The notes beneath the pieces are model-generated. The model did no database searches, was not told where the DNA came from, and was given only the letters and a program-made list of their open reading frames with translations. Position numbers and translations under genes: made by a program. Shown in pieces: positions 42,359 to 53,493 of a stretch of 64,000 nt of DNA. The first letter of the stretch is position 1. Each line of letters starts with the position of its first letter. The stretch is from Apiosordaria backusii (taxonomy: Eukaryota; Ascomycota; Sordariomycetes; Sordariales; Lasiosphaeriaceae): contig JAUKTV010000002.1 in the NCBI GenBank assembly GCA_030549205.1, forward strand, positions 2,108,001-2,172,000, given 5' to 3'.

Positions 42359-43612
42359 GTTGGATGATGTTGCTTTTGTGACCTGCTGTTATAAGCTTGA
42401 AGGAGAGGATGAAAGGTATCGAGGAGGCCATGAGAGCTTGTGTGCCGCGTGGAGGCCACCATGATATATATCTGCAATGACACAGGCTACAAGTAACACT
42501 AGTGTGCCGTCGTTCAATTTCCAGTGGCTTGCCGTGTACGATTCCAACCAACCGTGAGCAAAAGATCTTCTCGACATCCACAAGCTCGACCCGTTGTGTC
42601 ACAAAGACCCCCAGCCAAAAACCATCTGGCTGTGATTGGCGGCACAGCTGTGGATGTGCTCATTGCTTGACCGCTCGGGTATATTCGGGTATTTTAGGCC
42701 AAGCCGCAGTTTTCCATACGAACCGTGGTCGTGAAGCCGGCGGAATGCCATTCACAAACGAGTGGCCCAATGAGGAAAATGCTGACAGATGGGTGACGAC
42801 CAGAACAGCGACGCAGGGTAGTAGTCGCCAAGCTGACAGTGCATATGAGCTTCGTGGTACACGTCTTCAGCCGTCCACCAGGACCAGGGGGTCACCCAAT
42901 GACACGGCAGCGGGATCGATCAGGACGATGCCCAGATGCACGTCGTGTAACGGTTGGTGACATGATTTGACCATTCTCATTGGGGGTCGTGCTCGCAGCC
43001 ACACAAAAGCTTTCGATAATTTGAAATGCAGTGTATCACACCGAACAGCAAAAACCACCCAATCTTCTTCACGGTCTTTGAGTGAAGTCGCGGTATCGGA
43101 GGTGTGGACGAGCCAGCTGGCATCAAGAGGTATTTCGAGCATTGCCGCAATAGGGCATAGCAGCGACGATCAGCGGAACAAAACCTGCGGTAGGTCAGTC
43201 TTTGTTAAGGTGATATTGATTATTGAGCACTCACCTCTTTTGGCTGTGTGGTGTGATATGTATGCCATGAAGAGCCGATGCCCAAACCATCGACCATGTC
43301 CAATCACCAATCAGTCAAGTTCAGAAAGATATTCCATATTTCATTATCCATATTCATACCCTCATATCTCATCAACATCATTACATCCAACGCTAAACAG
43401 TATCCAGACATAATCAATCTACCACCAACGCCCCGTGTCAAGAGACACCCACCTCTCTGCTCGCGCCCGCATCCAAAAGACCCCGCCAGCATCATCGCTC
43501 ACATGAACAATCTTGAGTGAAAATCAAAACACCTCCGAGTATATGTCTCGTCCTCATTCCCCGCCTTATATGTATCCACTGTCTTAACATCAACGCTCCA
43601 TGTTGCAGCCTA
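42359..43612. other. Intergenic region
   Basis: About 1.25 kb without a supported gene. Short overlapping frames only. Confidence 0.45.
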
Positions 43613-45884
43613 CTAAGCCACACCCACATTGCCCAACGTCGTGCTCGACTGAGTCTGCAACATGAGCACAAGCTCAGTAAGCCTATCAATCTTGGCCGTC
43701 AAGTCCGCAATGCGAACTTCAACATCCGTATCATTCTGTCCAAATGCGCGGCCCTCTACCGCCTCGTCCGCCGCCTGCTGCTGGGCACGTCTACCGTGGA
43801 TTGCTCCCTCCGAGATGGCAGAAATAGCCGGAGGGCGCAGCTGTCCCAGAGGATTGTTATCAGGTCGCAGAGAACTGTTTGAAAGGCGGGACTGTGCAAA
43901 TCTCTTCGCCACGGTGGGGTGCGGGCTGCCAATCACGGCCTGGCGAGGACCACGGAAACCGCTGTACTGAGTCCCCTTGCTCGAGTTGATAGTAAGCCAC
44001 TCGTAGAACTCGATCACAGCAACAATTGGCAGATGCGTAGCCTTGAGCAAGAGAATACGAGCCTTGCGGAACTTGTTGTCGGAGGGCAGGAACAGGCGAA
44101 GAGGGCGGAAGATGAGAACGGCGAGGAGGTTGAACGGCGGGTAGAAGTGGGTGAGCCGATTGCTAGTCGAAGCCTCGAGAACGTAGACGCTGTAGACGTA
44201 AAGATACTCCTCGCGGGCATGGGTGATGACGCGGGAAAAGCTGTTGGAAAGCATACCGGTGAGGGAGCCTGTCAAAAGGATGGAGCTAAGAGTGATGAAG
44301 ATGATCATGAGGGGAGGTCCAAGGAAGGTATCCATCTGGTCCATCAGCTCAAATCCAACAAAGCTGGATCCAAAGAAGATCTTGGTCAGATTCATGACCA
44401 TCTTGTGTAGCGACAAATGATGCCGACCAAGAAGCGAAAAGGTAGTCAGGAAGCCAAAGTAGATGACTACAACGAGAACCATGAACTTGATAAAGTCTTT
44501 GCCCATCTCTTTGAGGCAAGGAATCAAAGTCTGTGTCTTTGTTAGCATCTTTCTGTGAGCAGCTTTCTTCAGAGTTATGAACTTACACCCCAGTATGGAC
44601 TTAGGCTCAGGATGGAAAAGACTCGCGGAACCATAAAGAGAGCTTCCAGCGCCAAGACGTTGAACGAGAGATCGACCAATTCCGGGTTCTGAGTCTCCAA
44701 GCCAACGATTCGCAAAACGACATAGACAGCACCGATTGCTATCATGGCCATATCGAAAACATTCCATATGTCGGTAGCATAGAAAATGGACCCTGCGTCA
44801 ATCCACTCGCTCAGCTCGTCCAAGGCAAAGGCAGCAAACCAAAGGTACAAAAAGATTTCCAGAGGGGTGATGCGGGTTGGATCCCGTTCCAACAAAACGC
44901 CATAGTACAGGAACAAAAACGTGATGAAGAACAAAACCTCAAAGGATTTGAGATACTTCGGCACCCGAAGACGCGAGAATGGGTCGGCCGTGTTGGGGTT
45001 GTAGAACTGGGGCTTCTTCTCCGAGTGGACGCTGAGGTCCTTCCAGAAAATGATGGACCCTTCCCAGATGCCGGTGATGATCTTTTGGACGACGTTCTGG
45101 CTGAGAAAGCGCTTGGCATCGGCAATAGCGGCAATTTCCAAGGCATTGAGGTTGGTGAAATTGGCGGTAGGATCCTCCCCCTCTCCCTCACCGTCTTCGT
45201 CATCGGCTGACATGCTCATCGTCAAGCGCGAGATGGAGTTGAGCAAAAGATTGCGCTTGGTGCTTGCATTCTGAGGTGTCCTTCGAGACGAGCCAGTGCT
45301 GCTATGCAGGGCCTGGGCCAGCAGCGCGCTATGTTCGTCGATTTCACCCTCCTCTTCGTCAGAAGGACTGCTGCGCTCAACGCCCTTGGAATCTGGAATT
45401 TCGTAGAGGCAGTAATCAACAGCTTCCCTCTCGGACAGATGGGTGAGGAAGCGCCAGGCAACGATCTCGCAGGCGTTGGCCCTGGCGTCCATCAAGCCCT
45501 TATCCTCGACGCTCGTGCCATAATGCCACTTCAAGGCGAGCAGAGCATTCACAATGGCGGGGTGAGTGCAAGTTCGGCCCAGGTGGTCGACCAGCGCACG
45601 AAGGCCATCTCCAGCAGCAGTCGTCCTGAGCTGCTCAAAGGTGCTGGGCAATTGCACTGTGTCGGCAATGTAGCTGGAGAATTTATCAGCAGCAGGCCAA
45701 TTGATTGAGTCTCGTCCGAAAATACACACATGGAAAGCTTCTTGACAACCTCTCGGAAGGTGTCCTCCTCACTGATGTCGGGGAGCTCCGCGACGAAGCC
45801 AAACTTGTGTCGCGGGGAGGGGGTGCGCAGGCTTTCGGTGCGCTGCCCGCCCTGCGGAGCGCGCGACTTGACGCGGATGGGCAT
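43613..45884 (-). CDS. TRP-type (Yvc1-like) vacuolar cation channel, 719 aa
   Basis: Three exons: 45884-45730, 45673-44587 and 44530-43613. The two 56-bp introns (GTGTGT..CTGAT..CCAG; GTAAGT..CTAAC..ACAG) are in phase. The cytosolic N-domain (~1-225) includes KKLSIYIADTVQLPSTFEQL made by splicing. Six membrane helices follow (FEVLFFITFLFLYYGVLL; IFLYLWFAAFALDELSEW; MAMIAIGAVYVVLRIVGL; LEALFMVPRVFSIL; FIKFMVLVVVIYFGFLTTFS; PLMIIFITLSSILLTGSLTG), with a pore loop before the last (MVMNLTKIFFGSSFVGFELM). The C-terminus ends in a coiled coil (VEVRIADLTAKIDRLTELVL). This matches fungal Yvc1, which releases Ca2+ from the vacuole upon stretch and osmotic change. Length is close to family norm. Confidence 0.86.
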
Positions 45885-46758
45885 CGTGAATTGGCAGAAA
45901 GCAGCGCTTCGTAGTAGAAGCAGCTGAAGAAGATCAGACTCCCCGACCGTCAACAGTGAGGGGAAAGAAAAGAAATGTCTTTCGTGATCAGGCGCAATGG
46001 GGATGGCGGGCAGTTCTAGGCCCTATCCGGGATGTGCCAAGACCTACTGTTTGGTCTGCTGCAGGGTCCCCACGTCTCAGTTCAACACAGACCACCCCTA
46101 AAAATTGCTTGTTTCATGATTCAACTGAACGGTCAAGAAACTACTGAAGAAGCTCCCCGCCGTTGCCCGCCGCCCTCAACGCGTCGATTTCGCCACGTCC
46201 CATGACCTGCTAAGCCCATTGGAGGAACAAAACAAAGCACTCTCGCACTCACTGGCCATCTCTGTTCGTTGGAGAAGTTGGGGTTGGTTCGAAGATTAGC
46301 GGGGCTATCTCACCTGAGACATCACCGCCCTCACTGGACTCCGAGACCCCTCACATGTTCCTCCACCAAAACCATCATCAATTATGGCCGGGCTACCCGG
46401 GGCAGGCACATGTAAATATACACTACCTCGGACCCTTAACAATTATTTGGCCATCACTTTACCCCTTTTCGCACTGTTCCATTCCTCCCGAGCCACTGTT
46501 GACATTTTTCCACAATGGGCTAACCGGAGCCCGCTGCTCCGCCCTCAAAGGCGGCTAATATTTCATTGGTGAGCTTTCTCATATGGATCACCGCACACCT
46601 CGGAGCCTCCCAGAGCGAACTTCTTGGTTTTCAACGTCACCGGTGAAGATGGAACGTCTCGGACGACTATTTATTGAGGGCTTGATGGCGGGTTAATGGT
46701 GTCTTGTTTGTAGTCCTTCCACAGCACTTTGAAGACCGCAACGAGATATACCATCAAG
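45885..46758. other. Divergent promoter region (TRP channel / mannanase)
   Basis: 874 bp serve two divergent genes. No supported gene. A TATTTATTG word lies ~90 bp before the mannanase start, where a TATA element would be expected. Confidence 0.45.
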
Positions 46759-47980
46759 ATGAAGGGACTTCTTGCCCTCGGCCTCGGCCTACTCTCACTG
46801 GTCAATGCCCTCCCCCAGGCACAAGGCGGAGGAGCAGCTGCCTCAGCCAGAGTCAGCGGCACACGCTTCGTGATCGATGGCAAGACTGGTTACTTCGCAG
46901 GCACCAACAGCTACTGGGTCGGCTTCCTGACCAACAACAAAGATGTTGACACCACCTGTTCGTTCTGTCCCTCCTCCCATTCCGAAGTACATACTAACTC
47001 TACCCAGTGGACCACATCTCCGCCTCGGGCCTCAAAATCCTCCGCGTCTGGGGCTTCAACGACGTCAACACCCAACCCAGCGGCAACACCGTCTGGTTCC
47101 AACGCCTAGCCTCCTCCGGCTCCCAGATCAACACCGGCGCCAACGGCCTCCAACGCCTCGACTACCTCGTCAAATCCGCCGAAACCCGCGGCATCAAGCT
47201 CATCATCGCGCTCGTCAACTACTGGGATGACTTCGGCGGCATGCAAGCCTACGTCAACGCCTTTGGCGGCACAAAGGAGAGCTGGTACACCAACTCCCGC
47301 GCACAGGATCAATACAAGAGGTACATCCAAGCCGTCGTGTCCCGATACGTCAACAGCCCTGCCATTTTCGCGTGGGAGCTCGCCAACGAGCCCAGGTGCA
47401 AGGGGTGCAACACCAATGTCATTTTCAACTGGGCGACGCAAATCTCGGATTACATCCGCAGCCTCGACGCCAACCATCTCATCACCCTCGGTGACGAAGG
47501 ATTCGGTTTGCCTGGACAGACGACGTATCCGTATCAGTATGGGAGGGGACGGATTTTGTCAAGAATTTGCAGATTAAGAATTTGGATTTTGGGACGTTTC
47601 ATATGTACCCTGGTCATTGGGGGTGCCGACTAGCTTTGGGCCGGGGTGGATTAGGGATCACGCTGCGGCGTGCAAGGCGGCGGGGAAGCCGTGTTTGCTG
47701 GAGGAGTACGGGTTTGAGAGTGATAGGTGTAATGTGCAGAAGAGCTGGCAGGCGGCGTCGAGGGAGTTGGCGAAGGGGGGATGTCGGGGATTTGTTTTGG
47801 TATGTCACGCTCTGTGATATTCTTGCATGTTTGATTCTAACGCGTGTGAACAGGCAATGGGGTGACCAGCTGAGCACCGGCCAAACCCACAACGACGGGT
47901 TTACGATCTACTATGGCTCTTCTCTTGCGACTTGCTTGGTTACTGATCATGTGAAGGCTATCAACTCTCTCCCGGCGTAG
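46759..47980 (+). CDS. GH5 endo-1,4-beta-mannanase, secreted (frame broken in G runs)
   Basis: Signal peptide MKGLLALGLGLLSLVNA. Exon 1 ends at 46957 and exon 2 starts at 47008 (donor GTTCGT, acceptor ACCCAG). A last intron (47800-47853, GTATGT..CTAAC..ACAG) leads to the terminal exon. GH5 mannanase landmarks: FAGTNSYWVGFL, LKILRVWGFNDVN, LVNYWDDFGGMQAYV, FAWELANEPRCKGC (acid/base Glu), LLEEYGF (nucleophile Glu) and GDQLSTGQTHNDGF. Between 47540 and 47790 the frame shifts repeatedly, and each time it fits one missing G: GGG 47541-47543, G5 47619-47623, and the G6/G4 runs at 47775-47789. Residues on both sides remain conserved, so sequencing deletions are the likeliest cause. The product would cut mannan or glucomannan outside the cell. 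Confidence 0.8.
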
Positions 47981-48378
47981 AGAACAAGGTTCATCTGCTC
48001 GGAAATCAAGTAAGGGGGGAACCTAGGTACCTAAGTCAAGTATTAGCCGCGCAAAAGCCAAATTCATACCCGCGGAGCCTCCCCGCCCGCCTTGATGTCA
48101 AAGAGACCAATCATGTGTTTTTGTGTCTGTAATTCAAAGAATTTCCCGAACGACAGCGCTGGGTTGTGGGGATCTGGGGTAAAAACCCGGGGTAGGCGCC
48201 TCCGTGCCCCCTGTCTGCCGGTAGTAGGGATGGGGTAGTGTTGTATATGGGCATGCATATGCCCGGTGATACGACGTCAGGTCTTGGGGAGATATAAGGG
48301 ACCTGTTTTCATGTGTTTGCCGTCCGAGGTACAGGCATTCAAACTCAACTTCGATTCTCAGACATCTCGGCCGTCAGG
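47981..48378. other. Intergenic region
   Basis: 3' flank of the mannanase and the start of the repeat-rich scrap region. No supported gene. Confidence 0.4.
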
Positions 48379-48618
48379 ATGTTGCCCTCCACTCCTTTCC
48401 ATCGTCTCGGTCCCTTGCTTGCCGTCCTGGCTGTTTGGGACACAGCGCCTTCTGTTGCATCCAAAGAGGTATCCGACGAGAAGTTATTTAGTACAACGGC
48501 TGCCGCTATAGATGATAAGGAATCGGACGGCGAAAGCGTACTTAAGCAGGGTATCCAGGGCTTAGTAAGCAGAGTAGAAGAAGAGATGGGAGGATTAGAG
48601 CTTAGCAGGTTTATTTAG
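48379..48618 (+). CDS. Possible small secreted ORF, 79 aa
   Basis: The frame MLPSTPFHRLGPLLAVLAVW, then DTAPSVASKEVSDEK, has a signal-peptide-like start. It continues with acidic, helix-prone sequence (GIQGLVSRVEEEMGGLELSR). No family is known. Just downstream lies decayed DNA, so this may be a truncated gene end or a chance frame. Confidence 0.3.
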   Translation: MLPSTPFHRLGPLLAVLAVWDTAPSVASKEVSDEKLFSTTAAAIDDKESDGESVLKQGIQGLVSRVEEEMGGLELSRFI

Positions 48619-48840
48619 CGTGGGATGAGCTAGCGTTATTGTAACTCGCCTCAACAGAATTTTTCCTAAAGAATCAATGTATATGTGCCGCTGCTGTGTT
48701 TATCCCGCAACGCCTTGAAACCTATAGGTAATAACTAAGCCTACTGCTCTCTAAATCTAAACAGGCGTCTCTCTATGACTGCCCCAACTCACTACTAGCC
48801 TAACGAACGAAGGAACCGCCATAAACTGCTGCCAAGGTAC

Positions 48841-50494
48841 CTAGAAGATTTTTTCCATCACATTAATGAGAAGCTGAAGGAAGGGGAGAAAGAGGAGGTT
48901 AACGTTAATATTGGGATCCCACCCAAAGTTCTCAGAGACGTATAGCATAACAGCCGTAAGCGAAAAGCAGAGAACCCTATTAATTGCCGCAACCGTGAAA
49001 TCCTGTGTCTTGGCTGACGGTAGGTATAGTGATGCTGTGGAAACAGTCGTCTGTATCATGTTGACAGATATCATATCTTCGTCCTGTAGAAAGCACTTTT
49101 ATTAATATTTGGCTTACTGTCAATGAAGGACAACTTGCCTATAAACATTTAGAGGACATTACCGATTCTCCCTTCGCCGGTAAAATCTCCCCTTCCATTC
49201 CTCTCGACGATCACAAGCCGCGTTCTGACAGCCACCCCACTGGCTCTTGATCTTGTTGCTATGATGGTGATCGGTTCAATGGCGGTTCGATCGGTCCGGG
49301 AGTGGTGGCCGAGTTCTGGAACGATTACTCAATACCTTAGTTATATTGACACTAGGCTCAAGCACGTCCTTGAGTTGCAAGGCACCCTTCTCGATGCGGG
49401 CATATATCTCAGGATACTTGCTTCTGACGCGGTTACAAAGATCGGTAGGTTACTAAGAAACTAACTTATACTTAGGATCCCGCTAGATCTTAGTCCAGAA
49501 GAACCGGTACTCGGCAAAACCGTCAAGGATCTACTTATCGTCTTCCTCGGTGAATGCCCGTCATTCACAGCAAACTGATTTCTTAAAAAGAGCGCAGATT
49601 CTAAACTCGGCAAAACCCTCCATCTTCTTTCTATACACCCTACTCTTCCTAGGCTTAGTTGGTGCATCCGGGTCTACCGGTGGCGATGGGTCCTTCTTTG
49701 ATGGTTCATCTATCAGAAGGTCTACTAGTTGCAGTCTATATTTCAATCTAAAACTATCGCTAAAAGCGGCAGCTTTCTCGGTTTCACTTATGGCTTATTT
49801 TTTACTATCCCCACGCATCTCTTCTAGGCAACACGTTCTTGAAATCTGTCCTTGAGATTCCCGGGGATTCGACCGTTAAACTTAAAGTCTGGATCTTCCA
49901 TAATAAGTATCCATTTCCCGACGCCATAACGGCTCACACCAAGCAAGAGGTTATTAGTCTCTTCGTCCATCCACTTATTTCTCAGCTTCATCGATCGTCT
50001 CTTGACCTTGGCTATGGCAGTTTTTCGGCCTCGGCAACTAGCCTCTTGTGAGTGAGCCGATCTTCGGTCGAGGGGGGTGTCTGCGCGCTGGTGCCGAGCT
50101 CCTTCAAGAACCCGTAGTTTAGCAGCTCTCCATTGTTAAAGGGACCAGAGGGGGTGATGGGCGGGAAGATGGCGGTATTGGGTGGGGGCTCGTGAAGTCC
50201 GGCGATAATTAGTGGCACTACTTGCTGTATTAATTGCATCGACTTTTGCTTTTTTAACGGCTGAGGCAGCTGGACAAAGCCCTCCTTAGTGGTCAGGGCC
50301 TGGTGTCTTTTCTTGTTGGAGTCGTCTGAGGCTTCTCCGGGCACATCACCGACGAGCATACGAACAGGAAAGGGTGTTGAATTAGGTTCTGGATCCCTAA
50401 AGGGCCTTATAATAGTACAGTAGTGGATAACAGGACGGAATAGGTCCTTGTGAGGCACAAGAGTAAGATAAGCAGCCTTGTGGTGTGCCGGCAT
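48841..50494 (-). pseudogene. RIP-like pseudogene of a telobox Myb/SANT protein
   Basis: The minus strand holds, in order, the remains of a fungal telobox-type Myb protein. First comes an N-terminal part (FVQLPQPLKKQKSMQLIQQ, GLHEPPPNTAIFPPI). A first Myb repeat follows near 49830-50000 (RNKWMDEETNNLLLGVSRYG, then VGKWILIMEDPDFKFNGR, NLKDRFQ). A second is near 49440-49560 (FTEEDDK, ILDGFAEYRFFWTKI, RDPKYK, PTDLCNRVRSKYPEIYARI). The second repeat is cut by TAG/TAA codons that sit where Gln or Arg is expected, fitting C-to-T changes. There is also a frameshift near 50030. The tail continues as broken frames to ~48841. The family includes telomere- or promoter-binding TRF/Tbf1-like factors. This copy is surely inactive. 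Confidence 0.65.
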
Positions 50495-50796
50495 CGGTAT
50501 GACGGGAATATACGGCCATCTTTTTAGTACAATTTAATTCTGGGGTGCACTTAGTTTTGGTCCTCGATGAAGCAACAGACGGCGCGCACATATGAACAAC
50601 AGGGCATTATAAGACCACAGCGCATGGGTGAATCGGGGCACCTCTACGTCCCTACATACCCCCCCACGGCGGCAGACCCTGGGGCGGCCCGCTTCCTACA
50701 TTGTTTGAAGGAAGTTGACTCCCCTACCCCCACCACCCCTGCTAACGTCTACCTCTTCTTCGTCCCTGAAGACTTATTTCCCAGCTTTTTCTGACG
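50495..50796. other. Intergenic region
   Basis: Short frames only. TGACGTCA at 50792-50799 overlaps the stop codon of the next gene on the minus strand and is probably fortuitous. Confidence 0.4.
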
Positions 50797-51686
50797 TCAT
50801 TCTTGGTTTGCTGCGCAATTTAGGTTGGACAGGACGAGCTGCATTGAGCTTAGCAGCTCTCCCTCCGGTCGTATTGGAATCTGGACGTATGTAATGGGGA
50901 TTGGGCTGATTGGGTACCGTTGTGTGGGCTGGTCAAACCGGTCGAGAAAGTGAGAGGGGATGAGAGCTGTGTAAAAATAGAGGTTATCTTCTTTGGCGGC
51001 CAGTAGATGAACCTTTTCAAACACTGTTAGCCTGTGGCACCCAAGCGCGGCATCGCATTAGGTTATACCTTGGGGTTAGGACCGCTCGGCGCGGCTTGGT
51101 CAATCAGAACGGCAGCGATATATGGATCCTCGATGTCTTTGGCCGGCCGGAGGCGCCGTCGCCGCTTACGCTGCAGACGGACAGCGGGCGGGTTGGGCCG
51201 GCGGGATTTGATGAACGGGACGGAATTGTCGCGGCGTAATTGCGTGGCTTCGAGATCGAGATAGGCAAGCCTTGGTGGGGTTGGGACGGGCGAGAAGACA
51301 CCATCGGTCTCGAGAGACGCGACTACCCGTCGATCGAATTGAAAGTCGAGCTTGGTGCCGTAACGGCTGAGCTTGAAGTGCTCGAGGAGATCGCAGATGA
51401 TTGACGTCTTTGCTAGAATGCTACCCGGTAGTTGACAAGCAGTAAGCCGGAGCGCTTCCGGGAATTGGGCTTGCTCGTACCCGTGCAGTCCAATCTCTTT
51501 ACGGGCGAGGTAACACCCGAGAAGGGCGAGGTGCTGCGCTGTCCACTGCAGCGGCAACACAAACAGGCGATCGCGACTATGTTTGCGCAAAATGTCGTTG
51601 ATTGATGCCGGTTCGGTTTCCCTAAGGCGCTTGGGCGGTACATCCGGTTTCCCTTCAGTCACGCATTTGCCATTACACGTTGGCAT
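50797..51686 (-). CDS. Hypothetical fungal protein of a dispersed family, 277 aa
   Basis: Two exons, 51686-51069 and 51012-50797, with a 56-bp intron (GTATAA..GCTAAC..AAAG) in phase 0. The start MPTCNGKCVTEGKPD is the best ATG. Segments LARKEIGLHGYEQAQFPEAL, LLEHFKLSRYGTKLDFQFDR, TPPRLAYLDLEATQLRRD, PFIKSRRPNPPAVRLQRKRR, AKDIEDPYIAA, and after splicing VHLLAAKEDNLYFYTALIPS and HFLDRFDQPTQRY, recur in a family I recall as widespread and often duplicated in plant-associated and saprobic ascomycetes. The function is unknown. A strongly basic RLQRKRRRRLRP block could be a nuclear signal. The gene looks intact although it lies between decayed sequences, which suggests recent arrival or selection. 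Confidence 0.65.
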
Positions 51687-51992
51687 TTTTGTGTTGGGCA
51701 AGGTATGGGAGAGTGGTCGCGGTGGGATGGACGCGTTGTTTGAAATTGAATGGCCCCGCCAGGTCATGTGACATAATGTCCCACACGTTCTGCACAGAGC
51801 TCAATGCTACCCACGACACAAATGTGGTCTCTATTTACACCAGAAGTAATGTTGTACTTCATCATTCTTATATATTACTCAAGAACTTGTCCAAAAGTCC
51901 AGATGGAATCTTCGCTCACCTTCTGAGACTAATACGGACTGAGCCAAAAAATGTTGTCGGGTGTGACTATATAGGTTGCTCAAATCATCCCG

Positions 51993-52235
51993 ATGAATCC
52001 GCCGAATTGTTCACAGTGTGGGAGCAGGGTGGTGAGCTTGAACCAGGCGCTGCCGGAGTGGGCTAGGGGGAGGAACGCGACGGAGAGTGTGGTTGAGGTT
52101 GTGGATTGCTGGACGGGGTTTGATACGAGGAGTATGACGGGGGATGGGGTGCACCCTAATAATGCTGGGAATGAGAAGCTGGCAGGGTGTTGGTTTAAGC
52201 CGTTAAGTCGGGCGATCAAGGCTGTGGGGGGTTGA
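51993..52235 (+). pseudogene. C-terminal fragment of an SGNH (CE3-like) esterase
   Basis: The frame VVSLNQALPEWARGRNATES, then VVDCWTGFDT and MTGDGVHPNNAGNEKLAGCW, matches the end of SGNH-hydrolase carbohydrate esterases. It includes the catalytic Asp-x-x-His motif GDGVHPNN. The nucleophile GDS block and the remaining ~150 residues are missing upstream, where only AT-rich non-coding DNA is seen. It is therefore a displaced or truncated copy. Confidence 0.65.
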
Positions 52236-53493
52236 AAGGTGGTTTTGTGTCGTGTGTTAAGGGCAGGAGTCGAGAGAGGATGGGATGAGGTGAGATTTCG
52301 TGGAGTGTAAACAAGAAGGAGGTTGTGTGGTGTATTGGTAGCAGTCGACCTTGTGTGCAGCGTGTGAGGTGACTCGCAGAAGGCAGGATACATACCACCC
52401 TTTCGCTCCTCCCATCAGCGAAGTAGCTAACACTGCAGCTTGTGTATAGCGCAGTGGTCAAAGGAGCCGCGAGCAACCCTGACCTGGCCAGTCGAGTGTG
52501 GTGTGTGTGGACCGGCCTGACCCTTCGCTTTAGGTAGTGGATTCAATCCTCTTCCGATCACTTTTTTTCGGCTTTTCTTTGACATCTGCTTCGACAACAA
52601 TATGTTCCAGGTTAGCATTGCACTCCTCAAGCATCTACTCTAACTAGCCTAGGCCGTTTGAATCTTTTCTTCTTCAGTAGGTAACCATCATTTTTGTCAC
52701 AAATGTTAGTAGGTAGGTACCATTCCAGTGGGAGGGAGTCGAACCTTGGTCCTAAACACGGTCCCGGTAGCCAAGGGCATTACCACCACTTCTTTACAAT
52801 GTTTTGTTTCATCTTCAAGTTGTTGGACTTTGATTCCCTCCTTGTTGAGCAACCATATCAACTTTAACCGGCATCGTACGCGTTGCCATAGCAACACCAA
52901 GGGGCTGGTGGCAGTGAAGGGTTTGGTAGTAAGGGTGGGGGTTGACATGATGGTAGAGGTTTTGTGTTGGTGTTGTGGATAGTAAATGAGGGCGACGGTG
53001 ATGGTAATGATGGGAGGAATTCGAGAGCAAAGAGGTCAATGGGGGTTTATGTGTGTCACGACGAAGGACATCTGGCGGTTGTGAAAACGGACCTCACTCC
53101 TACCAACCTGGCTCAGACTGAACCTTGATGTAATCATTCTACAGACATAAAGATACCGTATTACCGTCTCCTGACTCGAAACCGATGCAGACACTAGCGA
53201 ATCGGCTCTACAAATAACATTTCACTTACCCCACATCCATAACACCAGTCATCTCCGAATATCAACTTTCCTCTCAAGTTTAAGCAAAACAAAAACAACT
53301 CTCAAATTGGTATCATAATCCCCAACCCCAGTCCACCATCCCACATATATATCCCCCCACCCTTCCAACCATCCTCAAGTTCTATGTATATAGGTACCTA
53401 ACCTCACCAATCCCGGCCAACAAAAAACTTCCAATCATTCCTTCCAAAATCTCTTATAGACCCCTCATGCCCTCATACTCTTTCCAAAATTCC
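52236..53493. other. Region without a supported gene
   Basis: About 1.26 kb. Contains tRNA-promoter-like words (TAGCGCAGTGGTC near 52446, GGATTCAATCC near 52540 followed by a T run), but no cloverleaf could be folded. The last 200 bases are the CA/CT-rich 3' flank of the Pmp3-like gene. Confidence 0.45.

Noticed and set aside
52440..52570. tRNA-like sequence: A-box word TAGCGCAGTGGTC and B-box word GGATTCAATCC followed by CCGATCAC and a T run
   Set aside because: The 3' CCGATCAC has no complementary acceptor strand at the expected 5' place and no anticodon arm could be folded, so it is at best a tRNA relic.
52715..52800. Minus-strand tRNA-like stretch with GGTTCGACTCC
   Set aside because: The bases flanking the presumed T-loop do not pair, and no acceptor stem is found.
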